From Marinibacterium anthonyi (GTDB taxonomy: Bacteria > Pseudomonadota > Alphaproteobacteria > Rhodobacterales > Rhodobacteraceae): 64,000 nucleotides of DNA. Location: positions 1,847,501 through 1,911,500 of the forward strand of contig CP031585.1 of the NCBI GenBank assembly GCA_003217735.2, read 5' to 3'. A model generated the notes under the pieces. It worked only from the letters and a program-made list of their open reading frames with translations. It was not told the DNA's origin and ran no database searches. The translations under genes were made by a program, and so were the position numbers. Of this stretch, positions 9,011-17,588 are shown piece by piece. How positions within the stretch are numbered: position 1 is the first letter of the stretch; each line of letters begins with the position of its first letter.

Positions 9011-10158
9011 CCCGACCCGAACCCGACCTGGCCCGCCAGGCGTCCGACGCGGCGCTGGCCGATCTCTGCACCCGGATCCGCGCGCGTCGCGCCGAATTCG
9101 ACACCCTGCGCCACATCCCCATGGATATCGTGGACGGCTTCAAGCAGATCGGCATCTACCGCGCCTTCGTCCCGGAACGGTTCGGCGGTGACGCGATCAC
9201 GCCGATGGACTTCCTGCAGATGATCGAAACGCTGTCGGCCGCCGATGCCTCCGCCGGGTGGGTGGCCAGCTTTGGCGTGTCGTCCACCTACCTCGCGGCG
9301 CTGCCCGAAGACACGTTCGCCGGGATCTACACCGCCAACCCTGACACGGTGTTCGCCGGCGGCCTGTTTCCGCCGCAGCCCGCTGCCCGTGTCGAGGGCG
9401 GGATCGAGGTGTCGGGCCGCTGGTCGTGGTGTTCGGGGTCGATGGGGGCCGATCTGCTGGGCGGCGGCATCAAGCTGGAAGGCGAGGGGTCGCCCTTGCC
9501 GCGCACCGCCGTCATGCCCCGCGCCAAGGTCGCCATAGACGAAACCTGGGACACCATCGGCCTGCGCGGCACCGGCAGCCATGACCTGGTCGCCGACAAG
9601 GTGGTTGTGCCCGAGGACTGGACCTTCATTCGCGGGTCGAAATCCAGGATGGACGACGCGATCTTCCGCTACCCGGCGATGGCGCTCGCCGCGCAGGTTC
9701 TGGCCGTCGTGGCCCTTGGCACCGCGCGCGAGGCGCTGGATTACATCAAGTCCGACGCCGCGCAGAAAGCATCGATCACCGGCGCCCCGAACCCCGGCGC
9801 ACGGCCGTATGTCCAGAACCACCTGGCCCGCGCCGAAGCCACGCTCGCCGGGGCCCGTGCCCAGTTCTACGACGTGACCGCCCGGGCCTGGGACGAACTG
9901 CAACATCAGCCCGAAGTCACCCGCGACACCCATGTGCAGCTGCGCCTGGCCTCCACCATGGCCGCCCACGACGGGGCCGAGGCCGCGCGCCAGGCCTTCC
10001 TGATGGGGGGCGCCAGCGCGATGATGGCCGGCCACCCGCTGGGCCGGCTGATGGTGGATGCCGCCTGCGTCGCCCAGCACGCCTTTATGGGTGAAGGCAC
10101 CTGGACCGCCGCCGGCGCCGCCATGTTCGGCGAACAGACGCCCCCGGGCTTCCCCTGA
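9007..10158 (+). CDS. iacA: Indole-3-acetate monooxygenase, acyl-CoA dehydrogenase fold (IacA)
   Basis: Group D flavin monooxygenase of 383 residues with an acyl-CoA-dehydrogenase fold ([22 protein letters not shown] near residue 60, [11 protein letters not shown] near 185). IacA is reported to start auxin breakdown by hydroxylating indole-3-acetate at C2 with reduced flavin, which comes from the flavin reductase IacG. No iacG lies in this operon, so another reductase must supply reduced flavin. The start at 9007 overlaps the iacH stop as ATGA. Confidence 0.83.
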   Translation: MTRPEPDLARQASDAALADLCTRIRARRAEFDTLRHIPMDIVDGFKQIGIYRAFVPERFGGDAITPMDFLQMIETLSAADASAGWVASFGVSSTYLAALPEDTFAGIYTANPDTVFAGGLFPPQPAARVEGGIEVSGRWSWCSGSMGADLLGGGIKLEGEGSPLPRTAVMPRAKVAIDETWDTIGLRGTGSHDLVADKVVVPEDWTFIRGSKSRMDDAIFRYPAMALAAQVLAVVALGTAREALDYIKSDAAQKASITGAPNPGARPYVQNHLARAEATLAGARAQFYDVTARAWDELQHQPEVTRDTHVQLRLASTMAAHDGAEAARQAFLMGGASAMMAGHPLGRLMVDAACVAQHAFMGEGTWTAAGAAMFGEQTPPGFP

Positions 10159-10181
10159 CATTTCCACGAGGAGAGACATTC

Positions 10182-10544
10182 ATGAGCGATACGCCGAAAC
10201 TTCGCACGCTGCTGTGCTTCAACAACCACCCGACGTTCTTCAGCCTGCCGTTCGACCAGATCGGCCCGGTCTGGAAAGCCACGCAGGAGCTGATGGCCGG
10301 GATCGACCAGATGGACGGCGTCGACATCGTCGGCACCTTCGACGACGACCAGACCATGGTCGGCGCGTCGCAGGGCTTTCCCTTTACCTGGTACATCATG
10401 GCCGATTTCCCCAACCGCGAAGCCGTGCAGGCCGCCTGCAATCTGCTGCGCACCATCGTGGTGGGCGAGGGCAACGACCGGCTGTGGAAATACATGACGG
10501 TCGAAGCCCGCATGGGCCGCGCGCTGGAGATCCCCAAGCTGTGA
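10182..10544 (+). CDS. iacB: IacB-like small protein of the auxin operon
   Basis: Soluble protein of 120 residues with no signal peptide or membrane segment. Composition and size (MSDTPKLRTLLCFNNHP onward, ending MGRALEIPKL) fit a small ferredoxin-like alpha/beta barrel protein, but I see no catalytic motif. Its place after iacA and before the SnoaL-like gene is the position of iacB in known auxin clusters. IacB has no agreed biochemical function. A ribosome site, GAGGAGAG, precedes the start. Confidence 0.72.
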   Translation: MSDTPKLRTLLCFNNHPTFFSLPFDQIGPVWKATQELMAGIDQMDGVDIVGTFDDDQTMVGASQGFPFTWYIMADFPNREAVQAACNLLRTIVVGEGNDRLWKYMTVEARMGRALEIPKL

Positions 10545-11074
10545 GCGAGCTGACCGAAATCCTGACCCGGCTCGCCCGGCTGGAGGCGGAAAGCGCCTGC
10601 CGCAAGTGCCTGTCCGATTACATGGACATCTGCGACCGGCTGGATGGCACGACCGACCTTGGCGCGCTGGGTGCATTGTTCACCACGGACGCGGTCTGGG
10701 GCGGGGCGGGCGACCGCTATGCCAGGGATTTCGGCGCCCATCACGGGCGAAAGGCGATCACGGACTGGCTGGGCAATTTCTGCACCACGCCGCCGCATTT
10801 CGCCATGAACGCGCATTTCCTGTCGTCCGAAGCCATCACTCACGGGACGGACGGGATTGTGACGGGGCGCTGGCTGATGCTTCAGACCCCGACCTTCCAC
10901 GACGGGTCGTCCTTTCTGATGGCGGCCCGTCTGGAAATCGATTTCGCATGTGAAGACGGCGCATGGCGCATGCACCGCTTCTCGACCCGCAACCTCTATG
11001 CCCGTCCGGTGGGCGACTGGAATGCCCCCGCGCAGATCCCGTCCCCCGGTCAATTGCCACCGGCAGCCAGCTGA
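10541..11074 (+). CDS. iacI: SnoaL-like protein of the auxin operon (IacI)
   Basis: Protein of 177 residues with a SnoaL/NTF2-like fold (SDYMDICDRLD, then LFTTDAVWGG, then WRMHRFSTRNLYARP), the family also used by dioxygenase small subunits. The start is GTG at 10541, overlapping the iacB stop as GTGA, so translation is probably coupled. In Acinetobacter-type clusters iacI has the same place between iacB and iacC. Its role is not settled; proposals include a hydrolase or isomerase acting on an oxidised indole intermediate. Confidence 0.75.
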   Translation: MSELTEILTRLARLEAESACRKCLSDYMDICDRLDGTTDLGALGALFTTDAVWGGAGDRYARDFGAHHGRKAITDWLGNFCTTPPHFAMNAHFLSSEAITHGTDGIVTGRWLMLQTPTFHDGSSFLMAARLEIDFACEDGAWRMHRFSTRNLYARPVGDWNAPAQIPSPGQLPPAAS

Positions 11075-11086
11075 AAAGGAGAACAC

Positions 11087-12358
11087 ATGTCTCTCGATCA
11101 ATTCCCCGCAGGGCCCCAGCCCGCAGACCTGGTCCAGGACGACCGGGTCAAGACGCCGATGTACGAAGACCCCGCGCTGTTCGACGCCGAGATGGAGAAG
11201 ATCTTTGGCCGCTGCTGGGTCTGGGTCGGCCATGAAAGCGAAGTGCCGGGCAAGGGCAACTTCAAGCTGTCTTGGGTCGGCACCCAGCCGGTCATCATCT
11301 CCCGCGACCGCAAGGGCGACCTGCACGTCTTCGTCAACCGCTGCCGCCATCGCGCCGCGACGGTCTGCGAGGTGAAGAAGGGCAAGACGTCGTCCTTCCA
11401 GTGCCCCTATCACGGCTGGGGCTATGGCCTGGACGGCAGCTTGCGCGCGATCCCCTACACCGAAGGCTATTCGGCCGATTTCGACAAGGGCAGTTACGGG
11501 CTGAAGAAGCTGAAGGTGGACACCTTCGAAGGCATGATCTTTGCGTCGTTCAACATGGATGTCGAACCGCTCGAGGATTTCCTGGGCAACGCGAAACCCT
11601 GGATCCGCCTGTTCATGAAACAGGGCGGCGGGTTTCCCGTGAAGACGCTGGGCGAACACCAGTTCAAGGTGCCGATGAACTGGAAGATCCAGCTGGAAAA
11701 CACCACCGACGCCTATCACTTCCCGATCGTGCACAAAAGCTTCATGCAGTCGCTGGACGGCGAGGCAACGCAGCAGTTTTCCTTCCTGGACGACAATGAC
11801 GGCTGGGTCGAAGACCTGGGCAACGGCCATTCCGTCATGGTCATGATGCCCGAACTGATCGACCTGGACGACGAGCCCGATCGCGCGATCCCCGAGCGGT
11901 TCCAGGACCTGGCCGAGACCCTGCGCAAGGATTACGACGAAGATCAGGTGCGTCGGATCGTCCGTGCCGTGGGCGGCTGCGGCTTCAACCTGAACCTGTT
12001 CCCGAACGCGGCCTGCTCGCTGTCGTTCTTCCGGATCCTGCGGCCCGTGTCGGTGGAGGAAACCGAAATCCGCCACATCGCGCTTGGCATGGAAGGCGGC
12101 CCCGAGGCCGCCAACCAGATGCGCATGCGCCTGCACGAACACTTCCAGGGACCTATGGGCTTCGGCTCGCCCGATGACGCGGAAGTCTGGGAACGGGTGC
12201 AGCGCGGCACCAAGGGCGACGGATCCATCGACATCATGGTGAACCGGGGCCTGGGGCTGGAAGAGACCAGCGAAAACGGTTTGCCCAAGGGCGATGTCAG
12301 CGCCGAAACCGGCATGCGCGCCGCCTACAAGATGTGGAAGAAGGTGATGGCACAATGA
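11087..12358 (+). CDS. iacC: Rieske oxygenase large subunit (IacC)
   Basis: Catalytic alpha subunit of a ring-hydroxylating Rieske dioxygenase, 423 residues. The [2Fe-2S] ligands are Cys86, His88, Cys106 and His109 (CRHRA and CPYHGW). The mononuclear iron site shows the bridging Asp208 and ligands His211 and His216 in TTDAYHFPIVH. In the auxin pathway IacC with IacD and reductase IacF is assigned to the late steps that yield catechol. It overlaps iacD by four bases. Confidence 0.88.
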   Translation: MSLDQFPAGPQPADLVQDDRVKTPMYEDPALFDAEMEKIFGRCWVWVGHESEVPGKGNFKLSWVGTQPVIISRDRKGDLHVFVNRCRHRAATVCEVKKGKTSSFQCPYHGWGYGLDGSLRAIPYTEGYSADFDKGSYGLKKLKVDTFEGMIFASFNMDVEPLEDFLGNAKPWIRLFMKQGGGFPVKTLGEHQFKVPMNWKIQLENTTDAYHFPIVHKSFMQSLDGEATQQFSFLDDNDGWVEDLGNGHSVMVMMPELIDLDDEPDRAIPERFQDLAETLRKDYDEDQVRRIVRAVGGCGFNLNLFPNAACSLSFFRILRPVSVEETEIRHIALGMEGGPEAANQMRMRLHEHFQGPMGFGSPDDAEVWERVQRGTKGDGSIDIMVNRGLGLEETSENGLPKGDVSAETGMRAAYKMWKKVMAQ

Positions 12359-12849
12359 AGGATCTGCCCGTGAATACCGACGTGACCCTTCAGGCCGTGA
12401 CCGAATTCCTCTGGAAAGAGGCCGACCTGCTGGATGCCCGCGATTACGACACCTGGCTGGCCCTCTGGTCCGAAGGCGGCCATTACGTGATCCCGGTCGA
12501 GAAAGAAGGCGACGATTTCGCCAACATGCTCAACATCGCCTATGACGACAGCACCATGCGCGTCATGCGCGTGCGCCGGTTCCAGCAGGGGTTTTCCATC
12601 TCCTCAGCTCCGCCGGCGGATTCGGTGCGCACCCTGTCGCGCTTCGTCATCGACGCGGTCGACGGCGATACCGTCAAGGTCCGCGCCGCCCAGCACGTGA
12701 TCGAGGACAAGTTCGGCCGCCAGCGCATGTTCGCCGCGAATGTGTCCTGGGTGCTGAAGGTCACCGACGAAGGCTTCATGATCCGCGACAAGGTCGTGCG
12801 GCTGCTGAATTCCGACGGGATGCTGACCTCGATCAGCTACCTGTTCTGA
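12355..12849 (+). CDS. iacD: Rieske oxygenase small subunit (IacD)
   Basis: Beta subunit of a ring-hydroxylating dioxygenase, 164 residues with the SnoaL-like cone fold (LLDARDYDTWLALWSEGGHYVIP, then SRFVIDAVDGDTVKVRA). It has a structural role beside IacC. The start at 12355 overlaps the iacC stop as ATGA, and the stop overlaps the next start as TGATG, so the subunits are likely made in equal amounts. Confidence 0.86.
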   Translation: MKDLPVNTDVTLQAVTEFLWKEADLLDARDYDTWLALWSEGGHYVIPVEKEGDDFANMLNIAYDDSTMRVMRVRRFQQGFSISSAPPADSVRTLSRFVIDAVDGDTVKVRAAQHVIEDKFGRQRMFAANVSWVLKVTDEGFMIRDKVVRLLNSDGMLTSISYLF

Positions 12850-13607
12850 TGGGCACGCCCTTGCCGGACGTGATCCAGACGGCCGTGATCACCGGTGGCG
12901 CCAAGGGATTTGGCGCCACCGCGACCAAGGCGCTGCACGGCGCGGGCTTCCGCGTGGTGATCGCCGATATCGATGCCGAGGCCGCGCATGACCTGGCCCA
13001 GTCGCTGGACCTTGCCGGCGAAACTGCGGTGACGGCAACGCTGGATATCGCCGCCCCGGGGGCGTTTGACGACGTGCTGGCCAAGATCGTCGACCGCTGG
13101 GGGTCGGCCGAGGTGCTGGTCAACAACGCCGCCGTGACCCAGGCGCAGCCGGTGCTGGACATCGCACCTGAAGACTTCAACCGGATCATGGCCGTGAACG
13201 CGGGTGGCTGTTTCGCCGGCTGCCAGGCCTTTGGCCGGCACTTCAAGGCACAGGGCTACGGGCGGATCGTCAACATGGCCTCGCTTGCCGGTCAGAACGG
13301 TGGCACCGCCACGGGCGCGCATTACGCCGCCTCAAAGGGCGCGATCCTGACGCTGACCAAGGTCTTCGCCCGCGACCTGGCCGCCTTTGGCGTCACCTGC
13401 AACGCGATCTCGCCGGGACCGATGGACACGCCCATGGTGCACGACATCGTCGGCGACAGGATGGAAAGCTTTCTTGCGAACGTCCCCGTCGGCCAGCTGG
13501 GCGCGCCCGATTTCGTGGCCCAGATGGTCACCATGCTCTGCGCACGCGACGCCGCGTTCGTCACCGGCGCCTGCTGGGACGTGAACGGCGGCCTCTACAT
13601 GCGGTGA
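12849..13607 (+). CDS. iacE: Short-chain dehydrogenase/reductase (IacE)
   Basis: Classical SDR of 252 residues. The nucleotide site TGGAKGFG is at 15-22, NNAA at 92-95, and the catalytic set is Ser145, Tyr159 and Lys163 (HYAASKG). PGPMDTPM follows as expected for this class. In the auxin pathway IacE has been linked to the conversion of 2-oxindole-3-acetate to dioxindole-3-acetate; how an SDR does this is not clear. It overlaps iacD by one base and iacF by one base. Confidence 0.84.
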   Translation: MGTPLPDVIQTAVITGGAKGFGATATKALHGAGFRVVIADIDAEAAHDLAQSLDLAGETAVTATLDIAAPGAFDDVLAKIVDRWGSAEVLVNNAAVTQAQPVLDIAPEDFNRIMAVNAGGCFAGCQAFGRHFKAQGYGRIVNMASLAGQNGGTATGAHYAASKGAILTLTKVFARDLAAFGVTCNAISPGPMDTPMVHDIVGDRMESFLANVPVGQLGAPDFVAQMVTMLCARDAAFVTGACWDVNGGLYMR

Positions 13608-14581
13608 TGGGGATGCAGGACATGGATACGACACTGACCCTGACCGTTGCCGACCGCACCGACGATTGCGGCGGCATCATGCGCCTGACCCTGACCGGCG
13701 ACGGCGAGCTGCCCCAGGTGACGGCAGGCGCGCATGTCGACCTGTTGGTCGACACGCCCGACGGCCCGGTCTGGCGGCAATATTCGCTGGCCGGCAATCC
13801 CGCCGACCGCAATCAATGGACGCTTGGCATCCTGAACGAGGCCGAAGGCCGGGGCGGGTCCAAGGCGCTGCACGCCACGGTGAAACCCGGCGACAGCCTG
13901 CAGATCGAAGGCCCCCGCAACCACTTCGCGCTGGATCCCGAGGCAACCAAAACCGTGCTTTTCGGCGGTGGCATCGGCGTCACGCCGATGCTGGCCATGG
14001 GCTGGGAACTCCACGCGCGGAACGCGGATTTCACGCTGCACTACGCCACCCGGTCGGCCAACCGCACCGCCTTCCTGGACCTGATCGAAACGCTGCCCTT
14101 CCGGGACAGCATCCGCCTGCACCACGACGACGGGGCAGGGGCGCAGCCCATCGACCTGGCCACCGACATGCCCGCGCCCGCGACCGGCACCCATGTCTAC
14201 GTCTGTGGCCCCGAAGGTTTCATGACCTGGATCATCACCGCCGCCGAAACCGCCGGCCATGGTCCCCGCAACATCCACCGCGAATACTTCTCGGCGGACG
14301 TGGACACCACCGGCGACAGCTTCGAGGTCCATTGCGAACAATCCGACATCACCGTCACGATCGGGCCCGACGACACGATTGCCAAAGCTTTGGCCAGGGC
14401 GGGCGTGAAGATCGACGTCAAATGCGAGGAAGGCATCTGCGGCACTTGCGTCACGGATGTGCTTGACGGCGAGATCGATCACAGGGACCAGTTCCTCACC
14501 GAAGAGGAACGCGAGGACGGCGACCAGATCTGCGCCTGCTGCTCGCGCGCCAGGGGGGGCCGGCTGGTTCTCGATATCTGA
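13607..14581 (+). CDS. iacF: Rieske oxygenase reductase with C-terminal ferredoxin domain (IacF)
   Basis: Electron-transfer protein of 324 residues of the phthalate-dioxygenase-reductase/VanB type: an FMN/FAD-binding barrel with RQYSLAGNP, an NAD-binding domain with FGGGIGVTPML and VYVCGPEGFM, then a plant-type [2Fe-2S] ferredoxin with Cys273, Cys278, Cys281 and Cys311. It should pass electrons from NAD(P)H to IacC. The start at 13607 is translationally coupled to iacE (TGATG); ATG 13622 is an alternative. It ends the recognisable iac set, and iacG does not follow. Confidence 0.84.
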   Translation: MGMQDMDTTLTLTVADRTDDCGGIMRLTLTGDGELPQVTAGAHVDLLVDTPDGPVWRQYSLAGNPADRNQWTLGILNEAEGRGGSKALHATVKPGDSLQIEGPRNHFALDPEATKTVLFGGGIGVTPMLAMGWELHARNADFTLHYATRSANRTAFLDLIETLPFRDSIRLHHDDGAGAQPIDLATDMPAPATGTHVYVCGPEGFMTWIITAAETAGHGPRNIHREYFSADVDTTGDSFEVHCEQSDITVTIGPDDTIAKALARAGVKIDVKCEEGICGTCVTDVLDGEIDHRDQFLTEEEREDGDQICACCSRARGGRLVLDI

Positions 14582-14688
14582 TGCGGCAGGAGAACAGGAA
14601 CATGTGCCACAGACATCCGCGCCCGGCCCCGGGTCCTCGCGGCGCGCACCTGCTTCTTTCTCTTTCCAAATACCCCTCGCCGAAGGCA

Positions 14689-14704
14689 CCGCGCGCCAGC
14701 GCGG
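14689..14704 (+). other. Hairpin in the iacF to dctP gap
   Basis: CCGCGC and GCGCGG form a six-base stem with a four-base loop, 45 bases before the second TRAP binding-protein gene in a 168-base gap. No T-tract follows. It may stabilise or attenuate the message between catabolic and transport genes. Confidence 0.3.
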
Positions 14705-14749
14705 TTCGCAATCGACCGCAAAACAAATAAAGCCAACAGGGAACACCAT

Positions 14750-15763
14750 ATGAAACACCTGCTCACCGCCACCGCGATCAGCCTGGTCATGGCCAGCGCG
14801 GCCGCTGCCGAAACCGTGCTGACCGTCGCCAACTGGCTGCCCCCCTCGCACCCATTGGTGTCCGACGTCATCGTGCCGATGACCGAACAGATCGCGGAAG
14901 CCACCGGCGGATCCGTCACCGCCAACATCCTGCCCGCGCCGCTGGGTCCGCCGCCCGCGCATTTCGACTTTGCCGTCAACGGCGTGGCCGACATCACCTT
15001 CGGCGTGCAGGGCTACAACGCCGGCCGCTTCAAGACCACGAACATCGCGGAAATCCCCTTTATCGGTGACAGCGCCGAAGCCAATTCGGTCGCCTACTGG
15101 CGCACCTGGGACGCCATGCTGAAGGACGCGGGCGAATACGACGACGTCAAGGTGCTGGCCGTCTTCACCCATGGCCCGGGCGAGATCTTTCTGAAATCGG
15201 GCGATGCGTCCTCCCCCGACCTGCTGCAGGGCAAGAAGATCCGCGTCGGCGGCGGCATCGTGCACGAGGTCGCCACGACCCTGGGCGCCGTGCCCGTCGA
15301 AGGTCCGTCGTCCAAGGCCTATGAACTGCTCAGCCAGGGTGTCGCCGACGGGATCTTCTTCCCGTATGAATCCGTCAACTTCTTCAAGCTCATCCCGCAG
15401 CTCGACGTTGGCGTTTCGGTGCCCGGCGGGCTTTACAACACCTCGTTCTACATCGTCATGAACAAGGCCAAGTGGGACAGCCTGACGCCCGAGGAACAGA
15501 CCCAGATCGACAGCGTTACCGGCGAGGCCCTGGCCCGCATGGCCGGCCAGATGTGGGACAAGGTCGATGCCGCCGGTCTTGCCGCGATGGACGGCGAAAT
15601 CACCGTGACCCCGGCCACCGACGCACAGATGCAAGCCTGGAAGACCGCGCTGCAGCCCGTCATCGACGCCAAGATCGCCGAAGTCAGCGAAACCGGCGTG
15701 GATGGCAAAGCCGCGTTCGAGATGCTCGAGTCGGAAATCGCCAAGGAAATGGCCGCCAAATGA
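14750..15763 (+). CDS. dctP: TRAP transporter solute-binding protein (DctP family)
   Basis: Periplasmic binding subunit of 337 residues. A signal peptide (MKHLLTATAISLVMASAAAA) precedes a mature domain starting ETVLTVANWLPPSHP. KKIRVGGGIVHEVATTLG holds the conserved helix-nine Arg that usually clamps a carboxylate. It differs clearly from the TakP-like protein at 6118-7170. Its place after iacF, in the same direction, makes indole-3-acetate or a related aromatic acid the leading ligand guess. AGGGA precedes the start. Confidence 0.88.
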   Translation: MKHLLTATAISLVMASAAAAETVLTVANWLPPSHPLVSDVIVPMTEQIAEATGGSVTANILPAPLGPPPAHFDFAVNGVADITFGVQGYNAGRFKTTNIAEIPFIGDSAEANSVAYWRTWDAMLKDAGEYDDVKVLAVFTHGPGEIFLKSGDASSPDLLQGKKIRVGGGIVHEVATTLGAVPVEGPSSKAYELLSQGVADGIFFPYESVNFFKLIPQLDVGVSVPGGLYNTSFYIVMNKAKWDSLTPEEQTQIDSVTGEALARMAGQMWDKVDAAGLAAMDGEITVTPATDAQMQAWKTALQPVIDAKIAEVSETGVDGKAAFEMLESEIAKEMAAK

Positions 15764-16296
15764 GCCTCACGGTACCGCCCGGATCCCAGTCCGACGCCCG
15801 GCCCGAACCGGCAGCCCCGAGGCTGCCGGCCCTGCGCACCGTGCTTGCCCTGCTTGGGGGCGTCATGATGATGTCCCTGATGGGGCTGACCGTGGTCGAC
15901 GTGATCGGGCGGTACCTCTTCAATTCCCCCCTGCGCGGGGCGGCCGAACTGACCGAGATGCTTCTGGCCTCGGTCATCTTCCTGGGCCTTCCCGCCGTGG
16001 CGCTGTCGGACGACCATGTCACCGTCGACTTGATGATCGACCGGATGCCCGCCTGGATCCACCCCTGGCGCCTGGCGCTGACGGGCATCTTCTCGGCCAC
16101 CGTGCTGACCGTGGTCGCCTGGCGCATCTGGGTCTACGCGGGCCAGATCGGCGGCTATGGCGGGGCCACGACCAACCTGCGCATCCCGCTGGCGCCGCTG
16201 GGTTATTTCTGCGCCGCCTGCACGCTGGCCGGGGCGTTCATTTCCCTGATCATCCCGCTGCTCGGCCTCTGGTCCAAGCTCAAGGAAAGGACCTGA
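15760..16296 (+). CDS. dctQ: TRAP transporter small permease (DctQ family)
   Basis: Small membrane subunit of 178 residues with four hydrophobic segments after a proline- and alanine-rich N-terminal tail. Family marks are VVDVIGRYLFNSPLRGAAEL and SDDHVTVDLMIDRMP. It overlaps the binding-protein stop by four bases (ATGA) and is followed by dctM after one base. Confidence 0.88.
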   Translation: MSLTVPPGSQSDARPEPAAPRLPALRTVLALLGGVMMMSLMGLTVVDVIGRYLFNSPLRGAAELTEMLLASVIFLGLPAVALSDDHVTVDLMIDRMPAWIHPWRLALTGIFSATVLTVVAWRIWVYAGQIGGYGGATTNLRIPLAPLGYFCAACTLAGAFISLIIPLLGLWSKLKERT

Positions 16297-16297
16297 C

Positions 16298-17578
16298 ATG
16301 GAGCATTGGCCCATCGGCATGGCCATCGTGAGCGTGCTTCTGCTGCTCGGCGTGCCGATCTCCTTCGCGCTGGCCGGTGTCGGCCTGGTTGGCGTGGCGT
16401 CCATCATCGGCTGGACGCCGGCGATGGCATTGCTGGGATCGACCTTCTTCGACAACGGTCGCGACTATTCCCTGTCGGTGCTGCCGCTGTTCCTGATGAT
16501 GGGCAATTTCGTGGTGCAATCCGGCATCGCGTCCGAACTCTACAACTCCGCCTATGCCTGGCTGCGCCACCGCAAGGGCGGGTTGGCCACCGCCACCGTT
16601 ATCGCCTGCGGCGCGTTCTCGTCCGTCTGCGGATCGTCGATGGCCACCGCCGCCACAATGACCCGGATCGCGCTGCCGTCCATGCGCCGCTTCGGCTACC
16701 CGGATCAGCTGTCGACGGCGTCCATCGCGGCGGGTGGCACGCTGGGCATCCTGATCCCGCCCTCGGTGATCCTGGTGTTCTACGGCATCATGACCCAGCA
16801 GGACATCGGCAAGCTGTTCCTGGCGGGGCTCATCCCCGGTGTGATCGGCATCATCGGCTATTCGATCGCCGTGCGCATTTCCATCTACTGGCAGGGGATC
16901 GACCTGCCGGTCGAACCCAAGCTGCCGCTGATCGACCGGATCAAGGCGTTGAAGGGCACGGCAGGCGCGCTGATCCTGTTTGTCTTCGTGATGGGCGGCA
17001 TCTACCTGGGCGTCTTCACCCCCACCGAAAGCGCGGGCATGGGGGCCGGGGGGGCGTTCCTGCTGGTGCTGCTGTCGGGCAAGTTTTCCATGCAGGGACT
17101 TATCAGCGTGCTCTACGACACGATGAAGACCACGGCGATGATGTTCTTCATCCTGTTCGGCGCGCTGACCTTCACCAATTACGTCAACATGTCCGGCATG
17201 ACCCGCGACATCCAGACGTTCCTGGCGATGTTCGGCGACACCCCTACCGTCACCATCCTGGTGATCCTGTGCATCTACCTGGTGCTGGGCTGCGTGCTGG
17301 AAAGCCTGTCGATGATCATGCTGACCGTGCCGGTTTTCTACCCGATCGTGGCCGCGCAGGGTGTCGACCTGATATGGTTCGGCATTTTCGTGGTGATGGT
17401 GACGGAAATTTCATACATCACCCCACCGGTTGGGATGAATGCCTTCGTGCTGCGCTCGGTCGTTCCCGATGTGCGGCTTGGCACGATCTTTCGCGGGCTG
17501 GGGCCCTTCGTGGCGATGGATGTGGTCCGGGTCGGGCTGCTGACCGCGATCCCCGGGCTCGTGCTGTTGCTGACTTGA
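16298..17578 (+). CDS. dctM: TRAP transporter large permease (DctM family)
   Basis: Large membrane subunit of 426 residues with about twelve hydrophobic segments. AAGGTLGILIPPSVILVFYG and ITPPVGMNAFVLRS are the standard DctM signatures. With the two preceding genes it forms a complete TRAP system inside the auxin operon. Ten bases separate it from the ketopantoate-reductase-like gene, so the same transcript probably continues. Confidence 0.92.
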   Translation: MEHWPIGMAIVSVLLLLGVPISFALAGVGLVGVASIIGWTPAMALLGSTFFDNGRDYSLSVLPLFLMMGNFVVQSGIASELYNSAYAWLRHRKGGLATATVIACGAFSSVCGSSMATAATMTRIALPSMRRFGYPDQLSTASIAAGGTLGILIPPSVILVFYGIMTQQDIGKLFLAGLIPGVIGIIGYSIAVRISIYWQGIDLPVEPKLPLIDRIKALKGTAGALILFVFVMGGIYLGVFTPTESAGMGAGGAFLLVLLSGKFSMQGLISVLYDTMKTTAMMFFILFGALTFTNYVNMSGMTRDIQTFLAMFGDTPTVTILVILCIYLVLGCVLESLSMIMLTVPVFYPIVAAQGVDLIWFGIFVVMVTEISYITPPVGMNAFVLRSVVPDVRLGTIFRGLGPFVAMDVVRVGLLTAIPGLVLLLT

Positions 17579-17588
17579 GGTAAGAGAG

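Noticed and set aside
10085-12355. Minus-strand frame of about 750 codons opposite iacB, iacI and iacC
   Set aside because: Antisense of well-supported genes; no domains, biased composition.
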